The notes under the pieces were generated by a model. The model had not been told where the DNA came from, ran no database searches, and saw only the letters and a program-made list of their open reading frames with translations. Shown here piece after piece: positions 9,679-17,636 of a DNA stretch of 64,000 nt. How positions within the stretch are numbered: position 1 is the stretch's first letter; each line of letters begins with the position of its first letter. The stretch comes from an uncultured Pelagibacteraceae bacterium. GTDB taxonomy: Bacteria; Pseudomonadota; Alphaproteobacteria; Pelagibacterales; Pelagibacteraceae. The stretch covers positions 1 through 64,000 of the forward strand of contig CACHZG010000002.1 in the NCBI GenBank assembly GCA_902584365.1, read 5' to 3'. Both the position numbers and the translations under genes were made by a program.

Positions 9679-10451
9679 ATATCATATTTAGGCTGATCTA
9701 AATTTTCTTGTGAAAGTGTAAAAATTTCGAAGCCATCTTCTTTTATACCTACAGTATGTTCAAATTGTGCCGATAATGTTTTATCTTTAGTAACAGCGGT
9801 CCAACCATCGGATAAAGTTTTAGTAGGAAATTTTCCAGCATTTATCATTGGTTCTATTGTAAAAATCATTCCTGTTGAAATTTTTTCACCTTTGCCTTTT
9901 TCACCGTAATGTAAAATATTAGGTGATAGGTGAAATGATTTTCCTATACCATGCCCACAAAAATCTCTTACAACAGAAAAGCCATTATTTTCCACATGAG
10001 TTTGTATTTCAAATCCTATGTCACCTAAAAAAATTCCATCTTTAAGGATATTAATTCCCTTCATCATGGCCTCATATGTTGTTTTAACTAATCTTTGTGC
10101 TTTAATAGAGCAGTCTCCTATCATAAACATTCTGCTAGTGTCCCCATGCCAACCATCTTTAAACACAGTTACATCAACATTTAGAATATCCCCTTCATTT
10201 AATGTTTTGTTGGAGGGAATTCCATGGCAAACAACATGATTTACAGAGGTACAACATGATTTTGGATAACCTCTGTAAAATAATGGAGCCGAATATCCTT
10301 TATGATCATTTATATAATTCAAACAGAATTTATCTATTTGATCTGTTGTTATACCCGGTTGAATTATTTTATTTAAGCTATCTAGAGTTTTAGCAGCTAA
10401 AATTCCAGCCTGACGCGTTAAATCAAAACTTTTTTTAATTTTATCATTCAT
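9675..10451 (-). CDS. map: Type I methionine aminopeptidase
   Basis: Removes the initiator methionine from nascent proteins; a cytoplasmic metalloenzyme of 258 aa. The pita-bread fold motifs are all visible: VCHGIPSN (substrate His), the metal ligands Asp in VDVTVFKDGWHGDTSRMF, GHGIGKSFH (His ligand), TIEPMI (Glu) and the final EHTVG (Glu). There is no N-terminal extension, so it is the short type Ia form. It overlaps both sfsA and purB by 4 bp and is therefore coupled to the purine genes, a pairing with no obvious functional reason beyond genome compaction. Confidence 0.96.
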   Translation of the reverse strand: MNDKIKKSFDLTRQAGILAAKTLDSLNKIIQPGITTDQIDKFCLNYINDHKGYSAPLFYRGYPKSCCTSVNHVVCHGIPSNKTLNEGDILNVDVTVFKDGWHGDTSRMFMIGDCSIKAQRLVKTTYEAMMKGINILKDGIFLGDIGFEIQTHVENNGFSVVRDFCGHGIGKSFHLSPNILHYGEKGKGEKISTGMIFTIEPMINAGKFPTKTLSDGWTAVTKDKTLSAQFEHTVGIKEDGFEIFTLSQENLDQPKYDI

Positions 10452-11146
10452 TTTTTTTGAAAAATAAGTTTTTTATTAATTATTATTCCTTTTGTGCTCA
10501 TTTTACAATCATAGCAGAAAACATTTACGCCTTTAGATAAAGCTTTTGTTAATAAAGTATCATATTTCTCATCAATATCTTTAGCTATGGAGAAATATTT
10601 ACAATCGTTTCTTTGAACAACAAATATTAGATAAACTTCGAATCCCATTTTTTTTGCATTTAGAAGTTCTTCTATATGTTTGTGACCACGCTCAGTTATC
10701 GCATCAGGAAACTCTGCTAAATGTTTATTTCTAGATAAAGTAACATTTTTAATTTCTATTAATATTTTCTTTTTATTATTTTCCAAATAAAAATCAAATC
10801 TTGTCCCTTTTTTAAATTTATATTCAGGTTTGATGATATTAGGTTTCCCAAAATTATGAATTTTCTTTTTTTTAAGTGCCTCAAAAAAAATTTTATTAGT
10901 TAAATGCGTGTTAATTCCAATTAATGCATTATTTGCTTGAATTAATTGCAAAGTGTATTGAAGTTTTCTTTTGGGGTCATCAGATAAACTTAACCAAACT
11001 TTATTACCAGTCTTGAGCAAACCCATCATTGATCCAGTATTTGGACAATGACATGTTATAACTTTATCCTTAATTTTTACATCTACTAAAAAACGTTTGT
11101 ATCTTTTTATCAAGGTTCCTGATATCAATTGTTTTTTAAAATCCAT
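10448..11146 (-). CDS. sfsA: SfsA family protein (sugar fermentation stimulation protein A homologue)
   Basis: A 232-aa SfsA-family protein. The family has an OB-fold-like N-terminal half and a nuclease-like C-terminal half; the in vivo function is unsettled. Supporting segments are CHCPNTGSMMGL near the N terminus, RFDFYLE and IEIKNVTLS in the middle (resembling a PD-(D/E)xK core with D, E and K), FPDAITERGHKHIEEL, and the C-terminal KGVNVFCYDCKMS. It appears to be the first gene of the leftward sfsA-map-pur operon. Its start lies only 8 bp from the divergent gene at 11155, so the operon promoter must lie inside that gene or within its leader. Confidence 0.85.
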   Translation of the reverse strand: MDFKKQLISGTLIKRYKRFLVDVKIKDKVITCHCPNTGSMMGLLKTGNKVWLSLSDDPKRKLQYTLQLIQANNALIGINTHLTNKIFFEALKKKKIHNFGKPNIIKPEYKFKKGTRFDFYLENNKKKILIEIKNVTLSRNKHLAEFPDAITERGHKHIEELLNAKKMGFEVYLIFVVQRNDCKYFSIAKDIDEKYDTLLTKALSKGVNVFCYDCKMSTKGIIINKKLIFQKK

Positions 11147-11154
11147 TTTAAAAT

Positions 11155-11910
11155 ATGAGTAAAAATTATAAAAAAATAAATGCCGCTATTATAATTATTG
11201 GTAATGAAATATTATCAGGAAGAACAGAAGAAAAAAATATAAAATTTATATCTAGTTGGTTAAATGAAAAAATTGGCATTACAGTTAAAGAAGTAAGAAT
11301 AATCCCTGATATTAAACATGAAATCTGTAAAAGTGTTTTAGTATTGAGCAAAAAATTTGATTATGTTTTTACAACTGGTGGTATAGGACCAACTCACGAT
11401 GATATAACAGCTAGTTCAATAGCAAGTGCGTTTAAATTAAAATATGAATTTAATAAAAAAGCTTACAACATTTTAGAAAAATACTATGGAAAAAAAAATT
11501 TTAATGACGGTAGAAAAAAAATGGCTAAAATGCCCAAAAGTTCAAAATTGATTTTAAATCCATCCAGTGCAGCGCCAGGTTTTATGATTAGAAATGTTTT
11601 TTGTTTACCGGGTGTTCCGTCAATTTTGAATTCAATGATTGAAAATTGTAAGAGATATTTAAAGAGGGGAGCTCGAACACATAGTAAAACAATTAATTAT
11701 CTAACTGTAGAAAGTAATATTTCTAAAGAAATGTCTAAAATTCAAAATAAATATTTAAAAACTGTTGAGATCGGAAGTTATCCTTTTTTTAGATTAGGGA
11801 GAGTAGGAGTTTCCATTGTGATAAGGTCGATTATAAAGCGTGATCTTGAAAAGAGTTTTAATGAGCTTAAAAAAGTTCTAAAAAATAAAAATATTAAATT
11901 ATTTAATTGA
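11155..11910 (+). CDS. Molybdopterin-binding/CinA N-terminal domain protein
   Basis: A 251-aa protein matching the MoaB/Mog-like domain found at the N terminus of CinA. Signature segments are IIGNEILSGRTEEKN at residues 16-30 and TTGGIGPTHDDITA near residue 80, then PGVPSI. The C-terminal CinA deamidase domain is absent, so the protein should not be assigned nicotinamide-nucleotide amidase activity. Stand-alone proteins of this type are common in alphaproteobacteria and are usually labelled competence/damage-inducible protein A or molybdopterin-binding protein; the true substrate is unknown. The start is 8 bp from divergent sfsA, and the 3' end overlaps the convergent gene at 11899 by 12 bp. 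Confidence 0.8.
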   Translation: MSKNYKKINAAIIIIGNEILSGRTEEKNIKFISSWLNEKIGITVKEVRIIPDIKHEICKSVLVLSKKFDYVFTTGGIGPTHDDITASSIASAFKLKYEFNKKAYNILEKYYGKKNFNDGRKKMAKMPKSSKLILNPSSAAPGFMIRNVFCLPGVPSILNSMIENCKRYLKRGARTHSKTINYLTVESNISKEMSKIQNKYLKTVEIGSYPFFRLGRVGVSIVIRSIIKRDLEKSFNELKKVLKNKNIKLFN

Positions 11911-12873
11911 GTCAAATATTTCTTGCACAGTAATTTTATTTATGTCAGAAGTTCCGTAGATTTTTTTTGAGTCAAAAATTTTTATATTTGAAATCTTAGG
12001 TGAAAATTTATCTGAGTTAGTAGGACCAAACAAGACTATCATTGGAATATTTGCAAGTGAAATCATATGCATTACACCATTATCAATTGAAATAGCTTTA
12101 TCTAATCTTTTTGACAGCGCAGTAACAAGAACTGGGGAGGAATGAGTGGTCTCTTTTTCAGGAAAAATAGCTTTGGGTACAGATTCTTTAATTATTTTTA
12201 CTAAATCTGAATGATGGTTATCTATAAAAAAAACTGGAATTTTGTTAATTGACTCAAGTTTATTCGCCAAAGAGATAAAATTATTTAATGACCAACTTTT
12301 TTTCCTATAAACATTTCCCTGAGTTAATGAAAAACCTATATAGTTTTTATTCGGTAATAGTCTTTCTGCTTCATTAATAAATTGAGAAGGAATCGTTTCA
12401 AAATTAAACCTAGCAATTTTAATATTTTCACCTAAAAGTAAATTTAAATTATTTATTGTATTAAAAACAATATCTGAATTTTTTACATAATTATTTTTTT
12501 TTGAACAAAAATGAAAATTTAAAGTTGAAGAATAAAAATTTTTATGTGGAATTTTTCTTAATATCAGCGTGTTTCTTAATTTTGATTGTAAATCAATTAT
12601 TAAATCAAACTTTTGAAGGTTGTTTTTCTCTATATTTTTTTTTATTTTAAAAAAATGCCACCACCTAAATCCAAAATATTTTAACCCCAAGTCATAATCA
12701 ATTGTTTTAATACCAAAGTCTTTTAACTTATTGTTAAAATGATTTTGGTGTGCTCCTAAAATATAAATATCAGAATTTTTGTAATGGCTTTTTAAACTAT
12801 TGATTATAGGTATTAATTGAAGAGAGTCTCCAAGCCCGCCACCTGAATTATATAATAATATGTTATTAATCAT
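11899..12873 (-). CDS. Glycosyltransferase family 9 (heptosyltransferase-like) protein
   Basis: A 324-aa protein with the layout of ADP-heptose:LPS heptosyltransferases (GT9, GT-B fold). The N terminus has LLYNSGGGLGDSLQLIPII, matching the GGLGDxL acceptor-domain loop. The second half has GFSLTQGNVYRKKSW and SIDNGVMHMISLANIPMIVLFGPT, the donor-binding D-G-x-x-H-x-A-A-type motif with Gly and His present. It probably acts at the inner membrane in lipopolysaccharide or other glycoconjugate synthesis; sugar and acceptor are unknown. It is divergent from the SGNH hydrolase gene at 12922, another candidate surface-glycan gene. The 3' end overlaps 11155-11910 by 12 bp. Confidence 0.72.
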   Translation of the reverse strand: MINNILLYNSGGGLGDSLQLIPIINSLKSHYKNSDIYILGAHQNHFNNKLKDFGIKTIDYDLGLKYFGFRWWHFFKIKKNIEKNNLQKFDLIIDLQSKLRNTLILRKIPHKNFYSSTLNFHFCSKKNNYVKNSDIVFNTINNLNLLLGENIKIARFNFETIPSQFINEAERLLPNKNYIGFSLTQGNVYRKKSWSLNNFISLANKLESINKIPVFFIDNHHSDLVKIIKESVPKAIFPEKETTHSSPVLVTALSKRLDKAISIDNGVMHMISLANIPMIVLFGPTNSDKFSPKISNIKIFDSKKIYGTSDINKITVQEIFDSIK

Positions 12874-12921
12874 TAATTTTATTTTATTAAATTATTAGGT
12901 TAATATAAATATCTTATTAAA

Positions 12922-13887
12922 ATGACTTTTTTAAGATTTTTAAAATATATACCAATACTACTATTCTGCTACATCTTAATATTCTTTTTAATTTATATTA
13001 TTTCAGGTTTTTTATTAATTAATAATATTAAACCAAATAACAAGCTGATTAACACCTTCCAAGTAAACTATTATTTAAATAGTGGAATGCGAAATATTTG
13101 GCAATCGAATCCAGATTGCATTGAATATGATAAGGATTTGATTTTTATTCCAAAAAAAACAAAGTGTTTTTTTAATAATCCAGAATTTAATACAAAAGTT
13201 TCTTTTGATAGTTATGGCAGGTTTTCAAAACATCCTAATTTAAATACAAAAGGTATTGCAGTTTTGGGTGACTCTTTTGCCATGGGATGGGGTGTAAATG
13301 ATAATGAAACTTTCTCTGCTATTTTAGAACAAAAAATAAATAGACCAGTTTATAATTTAGCAGTTTCAGGTTATGGAACCCAGAGAGAATTGATTAGATT
13401 AAAAAAATCTAACATTTTGGAAAAAATCGACACGATTATTTTGCAATATTGTTATAATGATGTGGGAGAAAATTTAAATTTTAAAATAAACTCAGAAGAG
13501 GACGCCAATAAAAAATTTGATTTAATTACATCAGGTAAAAAAATTGGTTTTTGGACAATACTAAGAAAATCAATAAGGTATTCAGCAACCATACCTATAG
13601 ATTTAGTAAGAAAAAAAAATGCAGTGCTTGATTTTACTGGTCATAAAGAAATTTTAAATAATTTAATTGCCCAATATCCAGAAATTTTAAAAAAGAAAAT
13701 ATATATATTTTATGCCAATGGACCAAATATTGAATTTTCAAATTTTACCAAAACTTCTGACGATTTTGAAAATCTTACTTTTATAGATATTAATTTACAG
13801 AAAACTCATTATTTTAAAATTGATAATCATTTGAATTCTCTGGGACACAGATATATCGCTGAAGAATTTGAAAAAATTATTAAATAA
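12922..13887 (+). CDS. Membrane-anchored SGNH/GDSL hydrolase-like protein
   Basis: A 321-aa protein with one strongly hydrophobic segment at about residues 8-33, predicting an N-terminal anchor with the rest in the periplasm. The SGNH blocks are visible: VLGDSFAMGWG with the nucleophile Ser118, AVSGYGTQ for the oxyanion Gly, YCYNDVGEN for the Asn block, and DNHLNSLGHRYIAEEF for the catalytic Asp/His pair near the C terminus. Such proteins often add or remove acetyl groups on surface polysaccharides, but the substrate cannot be deduced. It is the last chromosomal gene before the tRNA-Leu insertion site, and it faces away from a GT9 glycosyltransferase. Confidence 0.75.
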   Translation: MTFLRFLKYIPILLFCYILIFFLIYIISGFLLINNIKPNNKLINTFQVNYYLNSGMRNIWQSNPDCIEYDKDLIFIPKKTKCFFNNPEFNTKVSFDSYGRFSKHPNLNTKGIAVLGDSFAMGWGVNDNETFSAILEQKINRPVYNLAVSGYGTQRELIRLKKSNILEKIDTIILQYCYNDVGENLNFKINSEEDANKKFDLITSGKKIGFWTILRKSIRYSATIPIDLVRKKNAVLDFTGHKEILNNLIAQYPEILKKKIYIFYANGPNIEFSNFTKTSDDFENLTFIDINLQKTHYFKIDNHLNSLGHRYIAEEFEKIIK

Positions 13888-13951
13888 GGTTAGATATTGA
13901 AAAGATTTATTAAGGAGGGTAAATGTAATAAATAAATATCAAACTTTAGGA

Positions 13952-13990
13952 GCCCTCGTGGTGAAATTGGTAGACACAAAGGACGTAAAA
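13952..13990 (+). pseudogene. tRNA-Leu 5'-half fragment, leftmost copy
   Basis: Matches nucleotides 1-39 of the intact tRNA-Leu(UAA) at 20442 with one difference: G instead of T at linear position 34, which is the universally conserved U33 of the anticodon loop. Homology stops in the anticodon loop and no 3' half follows. Its upstream flank differs from those of the other two copies and lacks the ACTAGG pair, so this is probably the original gene's 5' end, cut off by insertion. It cannot give a functional tRNA. Confidence 0.85.
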
Positions 13991-14014
13991 CACCAGGGAT
14001 TCGCAAACTTTACC

Positions 14015-14044
14015 GTCTCAGACAGTCTCACACAGTCTCAAAAC
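14015..14044. repeat. Three tandem period-10 GTCTCA repeats, module 1
   Basis: GTCTCA occurs at 14015, 14025 and 14035, i.e. 63, 73 and 83 bp after the first base of the tRNA fragment. Module 2 has its period-10 repeats at exactly the same distances. The roughly one-helical-turn period fits co-operative binding by a DNA-binding protein, for example arm-type sites of a tyrosine recombinase; that role is inferred. Confidence 0.7.
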
Positions 14045-14100
14045 ATTACCAATTTTAACTTTTTTATTTAACTCTTCAATTTAGATTAGAAATCAAGGTA

Positions 14101-14149
14101 AATTAATTTGTGTAGACTAGGAGATAACTAGGAGACAGAGAGGGAAAAT
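14101..14149. repeat. Left flanking direct repeat of module 1 (ACTAGGAGA pair)
   Basis: Two 11-bp units starting ACTAGGAGA lie at 14116 and 14127, followed by a degenerate GAGAGGGAAAA. The wider 49-bp stretch is repeated in direct orientation at 15071-15119 with about eight differences. The first unit starts exactly 164 bp after the tRNA fragment start, as in module 2. A recombinase or accessory-factor site is inferred. Confidence 0.72.
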
Positions 14150-14165
14150 TTGTTACAATGATTTA

Positions 14166-14360
14166 ATGAAAAAATTTGGAAAAGCACTAATTTATTTAGG
14201 ATCAATTTTAATTATTTATGCTGTAGTTAGATTTTTTCCTATGTATGCTGGAGGCGAGCCCTGGAGTCGAATAACATATTCTGTAGGAAATCCAATTATT
14301 TATGGAGCAATATCTATTATTATAGGATTTATTTTTTTAAAGATAAAAAATAAAAGGTAG
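14166..14360 (+). CDS. Small two-helix membrane protein, unrecognised
   Basis: A predicted 64-aa protein. Residues of about 7-25 (ALIYLGSILIIYAVVRFF) and 42-59 are hydrophobic, giving two likely membrane helices joined by a short loop with Gly, Pro and Trp; both termini are Lys-rich, consistent with both facing the cytoplasm. No family is recognised. The start is ATG 14166 with no clear Shine-Dalgarno, though GGAGACAGAGAGGG lies about 30 bp upstream within the repeat. It is the first gene of module 1. Small two-helix proteins are found in toxin, holin-like and phage-defence loci, but nothing here demonstrates such a role. Confidence 0.55.
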   Translation: MKKFGKALIYLGSILIIYAVVRFFPMYAGGEPWSRITYSVGNPIIYGAISIIIGFIFLKIKNKR

Positions 14361-14408
14361 TTGAAAAAAAGTTTCCAATTGAATTACAAATATGATCAAA
14401 TATTTACT

Positions 14409-15050
14409 ATGAAAAAAATTCTTATATTGTTACTTTTTAATCTTATATTCACAAATAATGTTTATTCTGAGGAAAAATTAAGTAAAGAACAATTAAACAA
14501 TGTTTTAAAACAAATAAGAAAAATAAAGCCTGATCATTCATTTCAAATTGATGGAATAAATTTAGGAAGCAGTTTAACAGAACTTTACACTCGTGAGTCT
14601 ATAAAAGAGTTATCCACTAGTCCGTGGCCAAACAAAACCTACTATGAAGTACAAATGATGTCTGAAGAAAATTCAAAATTTGAATATTATAGAATAGCTT
14701 TAAAAGCAAACGATGATAAGTTTATTGTACATGCAGTAACAGGAGGAAATTTCATAGAAAATAATAATGATTGTAAAAAAAAATTATCAGACCATGAACA
14801 AAGAACTAATAAAATTTACGCTATTTCTAATAAAAAGACATTCACAAATAATCACCCAGCTGACAGAACGGGAAAAAGTAAAATGACGCAAACTAGATAT
14901 TTCTTTCACACACCAACTGTCAAAGCCCTAGCAATATCTTCTTGTTATATTTGGTCAAAAGAAACAGGATACACTTCCTCGGTTGATTTAAGTTATAATT
15001 TAAAAGATTTTGGAAAATGGTTAGCTACAAAAGCATATAAGCAAAATTGA
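14409..15050 (+). CDS. Predicted secreted protein of unknown function
   Basis: The frame is open from a TTG at 14361, but I place the start at ATG 14409, because the resulting 213-aa protein begins with a textbook signal peptide: two Lys, a hydrophobic core (ILILLLFNLIF), and a likely cleavage after VYS near residue 20. The mature part is hydrophilic, with the segments SFQIDGINLGSSLTELY and AISSCYIWSKETGYTSSVDLSY. The IDGI-LG-S start resembles the openings of many periplasmic domains of unknown function that concern ion or lipoprotein binding, but I recognise no family. It has two Cys (near residues 130 and 180) that could form a disulfide. It lies in module 1 downstream of the small membrane protein. 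Confidence 0.6.
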   Translation: MKKILILLLFNLIFTNNVYSEEKLSKEQLNNVLKQIRKIKPDHSFQIDGINLGSSLTELYTRESIKELSTSPWPNKTYYEVQMMSEENSKFEYYRIALKANDDKFIVHAVTGGNFIENNNDCKKKLSDHEQRTNKIYAISNKKTFTNNHPADRTGKSKMTQTRYFFHTPTVKALAISSCYIWSKETGYTSSVDLSYNLKDFGKWLATKAYKQN

Positions 15051-15070
15051 ACAGAGCGTTAAAATTTTTG

Positions 15071-15119
15071 AATTAATGTGGGAAGACTAGGTGCAAACTA
15101 GGAGATAGAGACGGAAAAT
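15071..15119. repeat. Right flanking direct repeat of module 1 (ACTAGG pair)
   Basis: Units starting ACTAGG lie at 15086 and 15097 (period 11), followed by GAGACGGAAAA. This is the second copy of the 49-bp repeat at 14101. The first unit starts 102 bp before the tRNA copy at 15188; the equivalent distance in module 2 is 103 bp. Confidence 0.72.
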
Positions 15120-15187
15120 AATTTTTTTTACTTATTTAAAACTCTTGTGTATTAATATAATAACAATAACAATAAAAATAACGACGT

Positions 15188-15227
15188 GCCCTCGTGGTGA
15201 AATTGGTAGACACAAAGGACTTAAAAT
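15188..15227 (+). pseudogene. tRNA-Leu 5'-half fragment, middle copy
   Basis: Identical over 40 nt to the first 40 nt of the intact tRNA-Leu(UAA), ending just past the anticodon loop, then diverging (agtttgag). It has no 3' half. A perfect TATAAT at 15156 lies about 30 bp upstream, so a truncated transcript may still be made. The stretch from 15051 to 15425 holds no protein-coding gene, only the repeats and this fragment. Confidence 0.88.
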
Positions 15228-15250
15228 AGTTTGAGTTGAGGAATTAAAGG

Positions 15251-15280
15251 TTCTTTAATAGTCTCTAATAGTCTAAATCC
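15251..15280. repeat. Tandem period-10 repeats, module 2
   Basis: The units TTCTTTAATA, GTCTCTAATA and GTCTAAATCC start at 15251, 15261 and 15271, again 63, 73 and 83 bp from the tRNA start. Two units carry GTCT and the first is degenerate. The positions are the same as for the GTCTCA repeats of module 1. Confidence 0.65.
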
Positions 15281-15351
15281 CTTATTATTCTTTAATTTTT
15301 AAAATCATTGGATTATTCTTATTGGGAAATATGAATAAAAAATTTTGTCAA

Positions 15352-15373
15352 ACTAGGATCTGACTAGGATTTA
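15352..15373. repeat. Left flanking pair of module 2 (ACTAGGATC type)
   Basis: ACTAGGATCTG at 15352 and ACTAGGATTTA at 15363, period 11, starting exactly 164 bp after the tRNA fragment start. It matches the pair at 20339 beyond the res gene, so the restriction-modification cargo is flanked by direct repeats. Confidence 0.72.
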
Positions 15374-15425
15374 GATGGATAATTTTGTTCATATATTTGA
15401 TAATTAATACTAGATTATACGTTTT

Positions 15426-17636
15426 ATGAAACTTAGTGATACTGAGAAAAGAGAATTAATAAGATTAATTGAAAATGGTAAGAGTATACCTGAGGAGTAT
15501 CGTTTTAAAATTTTTGAAGATAAAGATGAAATTGAATTGTTGTGGGATGGTAAATCTTATAACATTTCTAATGTTAATCTGCCCTTTCAAACGATAGAAC
15601 ATATAGAAGAGCCAAGAGAGGAGAAAAAAATTGCACAAGCTGATTTGTTTGAAAAAAAACAAAGAGATTGGACTAACAAGTTAATTTGGGGAAATAATAG
15701 TCTTATATTATCTAGTTTAATTAATGGCTCATTAAGAAAGCAAATTGAAAATGAGGGAGGAATAAAGCTAATATATATTGATCCACCATTTAATGTCGGC
15801 GATGATTTTGAGTTTGAAATTCCTATTGGAAACCAAAAATTAAATAAAAAAAGAAATGCCTTGGAGCAATTAGCTTTTTCTGACACTTGGGGCAAACAAG
15901 AAGATAGTTTTTTATCAATGCTTTATGAAAGATTAAAGCTAATGAAAACATTATTAGCTGATAATGGAGTAATTTTTGTTCATTGCGACTGGAGATTAAA
16001 CAGTTCAATCAGAATGATAATGAGTGAATTGTTTGGTTATGACAATTACATTAACGAAGTTGTTTGGAAAAGACAAACAGCTCATAGTGATTATAAACAA
16101 GGATCTAAGCATTTAGGAAGAATTACAGATAATATTTTTATTTACGCAAAAAATTTTCAAAGTCTAAAACTTAATAATCTTTTTACCCCTTACGACGAAG
16201 ATTATATAAAAAAAAATTTTAAACATAGTGATAACGATGGAAGATTGTATAGTTTAGGTGATTTAACAGGTCCTGGTGGTGCATCAAAAGGTAATCCTAA
16301 ATACAAATTTCTTGGTGTCGAAAGATATTGGGCACATTCAAAAGAAAATATGGAAAAGATGTATAAAGAGGGTAAAATTGTTCAGACAAAACCTGGTACA
16401 GTTCCAAGAAGAAAAAGATATTTAGATGAAATGCCTGGTGTTGCATTACAAAATTTATGGACAGATATTAATCCTATACAGTCTCATTCTAAGGAAAAAA
16501 CATATTATCCTACCCAAAAACCTGAAGCCCTTTTGAAAAGAATCATTGAACTAGGATCTAACGAAAATGATCTTATAGCCGATTTTTTTTGCGGGTCAGG
16601 AACAACATTATCTGTTGCTGAAAAGTTAAATAGAAAATGGATTGGATCAGACTTAGGAAAATTTGCGATTCATACTAGTAGAAAAAGGCTTATTCAAGTG
16701 CAAAGGGATAAAAAACTTCAAAAAGAAAAATTTAGACCATTTGAAATTTTAAACTTAGGAAAATACCAAAGAGAGTTTTTTGTAAAAGATTATCTTTTTG
16801 AAAATAGACAACTTAAGCAAAAAGGCAGTGAAGAACATTATTATTCTATTATTTTAGAGGCTTATAAGTCAAAAAAAATTGAAAATTACAACATATTAAG
16901 GGGTATCAAAAATAATAGATTTACAGCTATTGGTCCTTTTAATCTTCAGGTAACCAGACTTTTTGCAGAAAAAGTAATTGCAGAATGTATATCAAACAAA
17001 ATCACTAAAGTTGATATTTTAGGATTTGAATTTGAGATGGGTTTATTCCCAAATATTAGAGATTTTGCAAAATCTAAAAATGTAGATTTAAATTGTTTAT
17101 TAATTCCAGCTGAGGTTTTTGATGGAAATGCAGTTAAAAAAAATCAAATAATTTTTTATAATACTGCATTTATAGATGCAGAAATTAAGTACAAAAATAA
17201 TAAAGAATTTTTCATAAGAATGAATGGTTATTCAATTTTTGATAGCGATAACTTATTTGAGGAAACACTAGAAGGTATGGAGAATGGTCAAAAGAGAGAG
17301 ATATTAATGAATAATTCAATTATCAAAATTCAAAAGGACAAAAAAGGAAAAATAAATAAAGAAATAATTAAAATGAAATGGAAAAACTGGATCGATTATT
17401 GGGCAGTTGATTTTGATTTTGAGAGTAAACAAGAAATTATAACTAAAGATGGAAAAGATGAATGGACAGGAGATTATATATTTGAAAATGAATGGCAAGA
17501 TTTTAGAACTTTAAATCATGACATTGATTTTGACTCTAGACCTGAAAAAATTGATAAAACTAAAAAAATTGCTGTCAAAGTTGTAGATATTTTTGGTAAC
17601 GATACTATGAAAATCTTAAAGCATAAAAATGACTGA
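15426..17636 (+). CDS. mod: Type III restriction-modification system methyltransferase subunit
   Basis: A 736-aa DNA adenine-N6 methyltransferase. Motif IV DPPFN at residues 119-123 precedes motif I DFFCGSGTT at 386-394, the permuted (beta) order typical of type III Mod proteins. Between them lies a variable stretch of about 230 residues that should hold target recognition. The N-terminal 80 residues and the C-terminal third (from about residue 450) also fit large Mod proteins. Mod alone methylates one strand of an asymmetric site and is required for restriction by the partner. It overlaps res by 8 bp, so the two are co-translated. The gene is intact with no frameshift. The recognition sequence cannot be read from the protein. 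Confidence 0.9.
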   Translation: MKLSDTEKRELIRLIENGKSIPEEYRFKIFEDKDEIELLWDGKSYNISNVNLPFQTIEHIEEPREEKKIAQADLFEKKQRDWTNKLIWGNNSLILSSLINGSLRKQIENEGGIKLIYIDPPFNVGDDFEFEIPIGNQKLNKKRNALEQLAFSDTWGKQEDSFLSMLYERLKLMKTLLADNGVIFVHCDWRLNSSIRMIMSELFGYDNYINEVVWKRQTAHSDYKQGSKHLGRITDNIFIYAKNFQSLKLNNLFTPYDEDYIKKNFKHSDNDGRLYSLGDLTGPGGASKGNPKYKFLGVERYWAHSKENMEKMYKEGKIVQTKPGTVPRRKRYLDEMPGVALQNLWTDINPIQSHSKEKTYYPTQKPEALLKRIIELGSNENDLIADFFCGSGTTLSVAEKLNRKWIGSDLGKFAIHTSRKRLIQVQRDKKLQKEKFRPFEILNLGKYQREFFVKDYLFENRQLKQKGSEEHYYSIILEAYKSKKIENYNILRGIKNNRFTAIGPFNLQVTRLFAEKVIAECISNKITKVDILGFEFEMGLFPNIRDFAKSKNVDLNCLLIPAEVFDGNAVKKNQIIFYNTAFIDAEIKYKNNKEFFIRMNGYSIFDSDNLFEETLEGMENGQKREILMNNSIIKIQKDKKGKINKEIIKMKWKNWIDYWAVDFDFESKQEIITKDGKDEWTGDYIFENEWQDFRTLNHDIDFDSRPEKIDKTKKIAVKVVDIFGNDTMKILKHKND

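Larger units (their letters stand above)
13952..15187 (+). mobile_element. tRNA-Leu-borne cassette module 1
   Basis: A 1.24-kb segment bounded by direct copies of the tRNA-Leu(UAA) 5' half at 13952 and 15188. Order: tRNA fragment, three period-10 GTCTCA repeats (14015), an ACTAGGAGA pair (14116), two small unrecognised genes (14166-15050), a second ACTAGG pair (15086), a promoter-like TATAAT (15156), next tRNA copy. The extended repeats 14101-14149 and 15071-15119 agree at about 41 of 49 positions by my alignment. No integrase or transposase is encoded. The element call is inferred from the duplicated tRNA half and from architecture shared with module 2. Confidence 0.7.

Noticed and set aside
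13897..13924. Native tRNA-Leu promoter TTGAAA/GTAAAT before the left fragment
   Set aside because: A plausible position but a weak -10 box; not firm enough to list as a feature.
14015..14044. GTCTCA repeats as a small CRISPR array
   Set aside because: Unit length is 10 bp with no spacers, and no cas genes are present.
14361..14408. TTG start for the secreted protein of module 1
   Set aside because: ATG 14409 gives a standard signal peptide; the longer form would bury it behind 16 polar residues.
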